Source: Cephalothrix simula
Lineage: Eukaryota; Nemertea; Palaeonemertea; Archinemertea; Cephalotrichidae
Reading direction: 5' to 3'
Length of the DNA: 11,220 nt
NCBI GenBank assembly: GCA_035591015.1
Contig: JAXIUW010206286.1
Coordinates: 1-11,220 of the forward strand
Below, piece after piece: positions 7,983 through 11,220 of the stretch; position 1 is the first letter of the stretch; every line of letters begins with the position of its first letter. The translations under genes and the position numbers were made by a program. Below the pieces are notes generated by a model. It did not search any database, was not told where the DNA came from, and saw nothing but the letters and a program-made list of their open reading frames with translations.

Positions 7983-8174
7983 CCACTGTGGTTAAGCTAT
8001 ATGGCAGCTAACAATCAATGCCGGGATATTCCCTATCTGATATACTACGTCAGAGCTAACCGGGAACAGTATCGATCTAGACTTTTGATCGATACAGTTC
8101 CCGGTTAGCTCTGACGTAGTATATCAGAATAGTGAATATTGATTGTTAGCTACCATATAGCTTAACCACAGTGG
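7983..8174. repeat. 192-bp near-perfect inverted repeat (long hairpin)
   Basis: The left arm 7983-8077 and right arm 8087-8174 are separated by only 9 nt (TAGACTTTT). By hand alignment, about 84 base pairs form: 22 pairs from the outer end, one mismatch, 14 pairs, then an 8-nt unpaired insertion (GCCGGGAT, 8020-8027) in the left arm only. After that come short blocks with one mismatch and one bulge, 31 consecutive pairs, an A-A mismatch and 9 closing pairs. The outer end reads CCACTGTGGTTAAGCTATAT. No protein is encoded. It could be a foldback transposon or MITE, or the template for a hairpin RNA. No clear target duplication is seen (left flank TTTTTTCTA, right flank ATTATTAGG). The arms are far better preserved than any other repeat in the window, which implies recent origin or constraint. 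Confidence 0.92.
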
Positions 8175-8496
8175 ATTATTAGGCAGAAAGAAATGGAAGA
8201 TCAGTAACCTCAAGGTAAAAGTCTAAACATAACCACATGATGATAAACATGACTAATGATTAGGCAAACCAAGCGTAATGAGCCGAGAGCAAACTGTCAT
8301 CTTGGTAATCTCTGACTCCGGTAAGGATTACGGAATAAGACTTGTCACATAGTCATTAAAGAGAAAACATCAAAAGCTCGGCGGGTGAAAACCAACCTCA
8401 TACCAATCGCTAAACTACTAATTGCCTCTTGTACCAAAGCACTACGCATGCGCAAAGAAGGCAAAAAACATGCTAGAAATACTCCGGAAAACTTAC
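8175..8496. other. Non-coding stretch with an NRF1-like site
   Basis: ACGCATGCGCAA at 8445-8456 resembles the palindromic NRF1 core GCATGCGC, a common promoter element in animals. No open frame or other feature is supported. If the block at 8497-8544 is an exon, this stretch is the intron that follows it on the minus strand. Confidence 0.3.
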
Positions 8497-8544
8497 CAAA
8501 TAAGGAATATTTTCTTTACCATCCGCATACAAAGCTAAATCCAT
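8497..8544 (-). CDS. Candidate short coding exon, uncertain
   Basis: On the minus strand, ATG (8544-8542) opens a 16-codon frame, MDLALYADGKENIPYL, that reaches a strong donor (TTTG then GTAAGTTTTCC) at 8496. The start context is favourable, with A at -3 and G at +4. Read through, the frame stops seven codons into the supposed intron. The block could instead be an internal exon of 38 nt (8497-8534), preceded by the acceptor-like T-rich tract ending GGATTTAG; in that case the reading frame would differ. I recognise no protein family. Nothing else proves transcription, and GTAAGT words occur by chance, so confidence is low. It lies on the same strand as the better exon at 10835-10876. Confidence 0.22.
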
Positions 8545-9104
8545 TATAATACAGAAATAAATCACTTCTTCTAATCTCAATATATGGGTTAAGCAGGGTA
8601 AATCTTCTCTAATCCATAATAACCTATACGACGATTCACTGAACACCTGGGTCCCTGTTGATCAACATACACACAGCTGATGGGTAGTCAAATATTCGGA
8701 GACAAAACACAGAATGATATCAACATCACAGAACTCCCTATTGATTAAGTGTCTCCTTGTACATAAATATCATGTTAATATTAAAGCCGTTACTGCATGA
8801 AATATGGGTATCTGTCACACTATAGTGCCTTCAAAAGTCTCTACAATAATAACTTGTACAGCATCATCATCTGATTGATCTACAATCTACAATCAAAATG
8901 ACACAGAGTCGTTTAATTGCAATATTCATATTACTCTCATCAATAGGGACAGACTACTCGTAGATGCTTTTTTATGAAGCAGAGCCACTTATGTTTTACG
9001 CTAATCATACCTTCAAAAGGAGACTAAACCCGAGATTAAATGTTAAAACAATACTAAAGTAGTCAATTATTCGAATATGGGATAAGGGTTTTAAAAATGA
9101 GTAC
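8545..9104. other. Non-coding stretch, nothing recognised
   Basis: AT-rich, with no supported gene or repeat. If 8497-8544 is a first coding exon, the part next to it would be 5' untranslated sequence. Confidence 0.35.
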
Positions 9105-9310
9105 CGGTGAGGCTGAGACCAGGGTCACGTAATATATTTTGTGCGCTTGTCAGCATGGAGCTTATAATTATGTGCCAATTGAAGGAGGATTTTAGGGGTA
9201 GTTTTCGCTGCTTTGTCGCAAAAATTAATGTTTCAGTAAAAATGCCGAGCGAAGCGAGGCAAGAAAATTTACCAAAAAAGGGTATCCAAGACTAAGAGGG
9301 GTTCCACAAG
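9105..9310. repeat. Probable repeat fragment with GCGAAGCGAGGC palindrome
   Basis: The text is more GC-rich and more G-biased than its surroundings. It contains TGCCGAGCGAAGCGAGGCA (9243-9261), whose ends TGCC/GGCA are inverted around repeated GCGA words. Words of this type are familiar from interspersed repeats, which is the only reason for the call. No partner copy exists in the window and no ends are defined. The open frame 9107-9295 across it has no recognisable motif. Confidence 0.3.
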
Positions 9311-9417
9311 GTTCCATGAGGATTTTTTTATATGAAAACTTAAAACCTTACTTTAAATATGACAATTTGTCATTTCAAACTAATGTTCGCTCGGCAGTAA
9401 AATTTAAACTATTTCAG

Positions 9418-9451
9418 ATACATGTACATGTACATCTGTGTACATGTATAC
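9418..9451. repeat. Palindromic ACATGT microsatellite
   Basis: ATACATGTACATGTACATCTG followed by TGTACATGTATAC is a short (ACATGT)n run that is nearly its own reverse complement. Runs of this kind are frequent in mollusc and other marine invertebrate DNA, and they are one reason for the organism guess. Confidence 0.75.
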
Positions 9452-10834
9452 CCAAAATAAGAAAGGCCAACTTTTGCACTTACCAAGTAGAGCTACCCCA
9501 AAAATTAATTGTCATATTTCAAGTTTAATAAAAAAAGTTAACATTACGCAACTGAACATTATCATAAACTTAGGTAAAACATTAATTCCTGGGCTTCTTC
9601 CGTCGAGACTATAGAAAATATGTACAGCCCAGACGGCATCACAGAAGGATACGCATCACTTTCACACCAATAGTCATGTATGCTCTTCCCTGAGCGCTTT
9701 TGACGTGAGTCACAAAGAATCATTATCAAAACTTGTTTACAGTGGAATTTTCATTTGTTTGTCATTGACTCTCCGACTACTCTTCCAGCCCTCCGAAAAG
9801 GCTGAACATCAAACAAAAACATTCCGTTCATTTAACTAGAGACACTCGTGAATTTTAACAGCCTATGTTTAAGAACAATAAAAACTCTTAATTTATCATG
9901 AAACTGTACTAGCCACTGCATAAGCCCCGGGGCATAAGCAGACATCAAACATTTAAGACTATGTAAATCAAAAGTCCAATCTTAAATAGCAAGTCTTCGG
10001 TTTCGTTTTGATTACTGATGAAAAAAATGCCCTCAAAATATAGAAGTACCATTTTTGTTTCACCCAAAGCACATTTGATAGCTCTTCTACATGAATAACA
10101 AATACGGTAATAGCTACTTTAAAGCTCTCAACATTCTCGATTTTGCATTGATTTTCGACTTAAATATGATCACTTAAGTATAATTTGAAAGTCAAAACAT
10201 CTGTTTTATAAACGACAGATGACTAGACGTTTGACATCAGGAGCATTCCGATTCACGTAGTAGAAAAAGCCAGTTTTAAAACAATGGCCGCCATATTGGT
10301 TTGTCATGCCAGCACAATTAAGAAACCATAATTATGCTAACTAGAAATGCTGGGGAAAGCGTCAATAGCGATTCTCAACATGATCAATTGAATGAAAAAG
10401 ACCATCATGAAATCTCAGTAAAAGCAACCACTAGTTTAGTAAAAACTAACACAAATCATTGTTGTCAGGTGGGACAGGATTCCTGTGAACCACTAATTAG
10501 TGAATGAGAACATCAATCACGTGATTTAGGAGATTGTCATAGAAAATGGAAAAATAAACAGACAAATGCACGGAAAATCAGGGAAAGCTAGTGGACGAAT
10601 TTAATAATCAAGATTACGTTACATGAGCAAATATTAGAATTCTGTAATCCACAGATTTGACATTTCGACAAGAAATTCGAAATGAGTGAGATCTCTCATT
10701 AAAACAAGAACGAAATTACTGAAATTTTGACGAATATTGACATTATTGGAAATCCTTAATAAAAATGTTTTTGTAACGTGACGAACACATACTACAGTTA
10801 GAGATTGAGCAATGATAATATATTCTGGAATTAC
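9452..10834. other. Non-coding stretch with small palindromes
   Basis: No gene is supported. Small structures are: TGACGTGAGTCA (9701-9712), a CRE-like half next to an AP-1 site; GCCCCGGGGC (9923-9932), a perfect palindrome flanked by two GCATAAGC copies; a hairpin CATCTGT...ACAGATG (10198-10221); ATGGCCGCCAT (10284-10294), a YY1-like palindrome; ACAGGATTCCTGT (10474-10486); and CACTAATTAGTG (10491-10502), a palindrome around a homeodomain-type TAATTA core. Each is short enough to occur by chance. If 10835-10876 is an exon, this stretch is the intron downstream of it on the minus strand. Confidence 0.3.
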
Positions 10835-10876
10835 CTTTACCTTGTCTTTGAGCTCTATAATATCACCAGGGAATTT
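10835..10876 (-). CDS. Candidate 42-nt internal micro-exon, KFPGDIIELKDKVK
   Basis: On the minus strand a T-rich tract ends in the acceptor TTTTATCTTTTTCAG, and the next 42 nt are followed by the donor GTAATTCC. Only one of three frames is open through the block, the frame beginning with a full codon. It gives exactly 14 codons, KFPGDIIELKDKVK, so the exon can be included or skipped without shifting the frame. A second donor lies 6 nt earlier (AAG then GTAAAG), which would give KFPGDIIELKDK. The pattern F-x-G-D-I-I-E-L recalls the start of SH3-like folds, but that is resemblance only and I cannot name the gene. The same frame is open for 110 codons (10634-10966), yet the flanking codons look like translated intron. 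No neighbouring exon of the same gene is certain within the window. Confidence 0.45.
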
Positions 10877-11220
10877 CTGAAAAAGATAAAATAATCCATT
10901 AAAAAAGCGGTACCAACGGAAAAAATGGATGTGTAGAAAAAGGAAAGAACCACACAGCTGTAACAATTACCCTCAACTATGGTAGGTAATAAAAAGTCCA
11001 GCATAATGGCCGATATGAAAAATGTTGTCAATGCCGCCCCTTGGCGGCGAAAATTTAATAACGCATAGTGGTTGTATTCCATTCCTTCTCTCGGATAGAT
11101 TCGAGTGAGCTTTCCCTTCTCCCGGAAATGGGGAAGTGAATGGAATGCTCACTCGTCTTCTCCTAGACTGGAAATCCATCCTAATTTCATCATATTAGTA
11201 ATTTCTCAATCTGGTTGCAG
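10877..11220. other. Right-edge non-coding stretch
   Basis: If 10835-10876 is an exon, this would be the upstream intron. A minus-strand open frame at 10855-11082 (75 codons, rich in hydrophobic residues) is not supported. Its possible donor AGG then GTAATT near 10971 would lead into the micro-exon in a frame that hits a stop. GCCGCCCCTTGGCGGC (11033-11048) is a compact GC palindrome, and a larger hairpin sits at 11102-11155. The window ends in TCTCAATCTGGTTGCAG, which could be a plus-strand acceptor for something beyond the edge. Confidence 0.3.
11102..11155. repeat. 54-nt imperfect hairpin
   Basis: CGAGTGAGC (11102-11110) pairs perfectly with GCTCACTCG (11147-11155). Inside, TTCCCTTCTCCC pairs with GGGGAAGTGAA, with a mismatch and a bulge, around the loop GGAAAT. 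TCCATTC (11088-11094) and GAATGGA just inside the right arm offer an alternative pairing. The size is close to a short pre-miRNA, but the asymmetric internal loop and lack of other support leave this as a structure only. Confidence 0.5.

Noticed and set aside
9107-9528. Two consecutive plus-strand open frames
   Set aside because: One crosses a GC-rich repeat-like patch and the other includes the ACATGT microsatellite; neither has a motif or clear splice signals.
10634-10966. Minus-strand open frame of 110 codons taken as a whole gene
   Set aside because: Only the 42-nt block bounded by splice signals looks coding; the flanks translate a T-rich acceptor tract and AT-rich intron-like DNA.
10855-11082. 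Minus-strand open frame of 75 hydrophobic codons as a membrane protein
   Set aside because: Hydrophobicity follows from T-rich sequence, and its only usable donor would join the micro-exon in a frame with an early stop.

Overview
This window looks like AT-rich, non-coding nuclear DNA from an animal, most likely a marine invertebrate. The evidence is the short-range ACATGT/TACATGT repeats, the many degenerate interspersed repeats, GT-AG splice-like signals, a tRNA-like Pol III unit with A and B boxes, and the absence of any long open reading frame. A mollusc or similar lophotrochozoan is my best guess, but the sequence does not prove it. There is no bacterial gene density, no operon and no CRISPR array. 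The longest open frame is 110 codons, and none of the open frames looks like a whole protein.

Layout. Positions 1-178 are the end of an interspersed repeat that closes in a GC-rich hairpin. Positions 179-1074 are featureless. Two diverged copies of a GAACA/TGTTC-rich repeat lie at about 1075-1530 and 3345-3665. Three related elements of about 260-320 bp, with CAGGGTG...CACCCTG-like ends and interiors full of CCTGACTTTTCC-type words, lie at 2550-2810, 3717-4037 and 6394-6699. They resemble non-autonomous hAT-type DNA transposons. A foldback element (2466-2536) sits directly before the first of them. A threefold tandem repeat of about 62 bp is at 4611-4797, and a 23-bp tandem duplication is at 5969-6014.

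The 7.1-8.2 kb stretch is the most structured. It holds a tRNA-like sequence (7182-7269) enclosed by inverted flanks (7131-7337). Next come a CCAAT box and a palindromic CRE-type site (about 7734-7866). About 115 bp further on is a 192-bp, almost perfect inverted repeat (7983-8174) that would fold into a hairpin of about 84 base pairs.

Possible genic content is limited to the minus strand. A 42-nt exon-like block at 10835-10876 has good acceptor and donor signals and encodes KFPGDIIELKDKVK. A weaker exon-like block at 8497-8544 starts with ATG and runs into a strong GTAAGT donor. The two could belong to one minus-strand gene whose introns make up most of the right half of the window, but this is inference. 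If so, the hairpin at 7983-8174 and the tRNA-like element would lie inside or just beyond that gene.

No complete, previously undescribed multi-gene system can be read here. The observations most worth following are the long hairpin, the tRNA-like unit within inverted repeats, and the micro-exon with two tandem donors.
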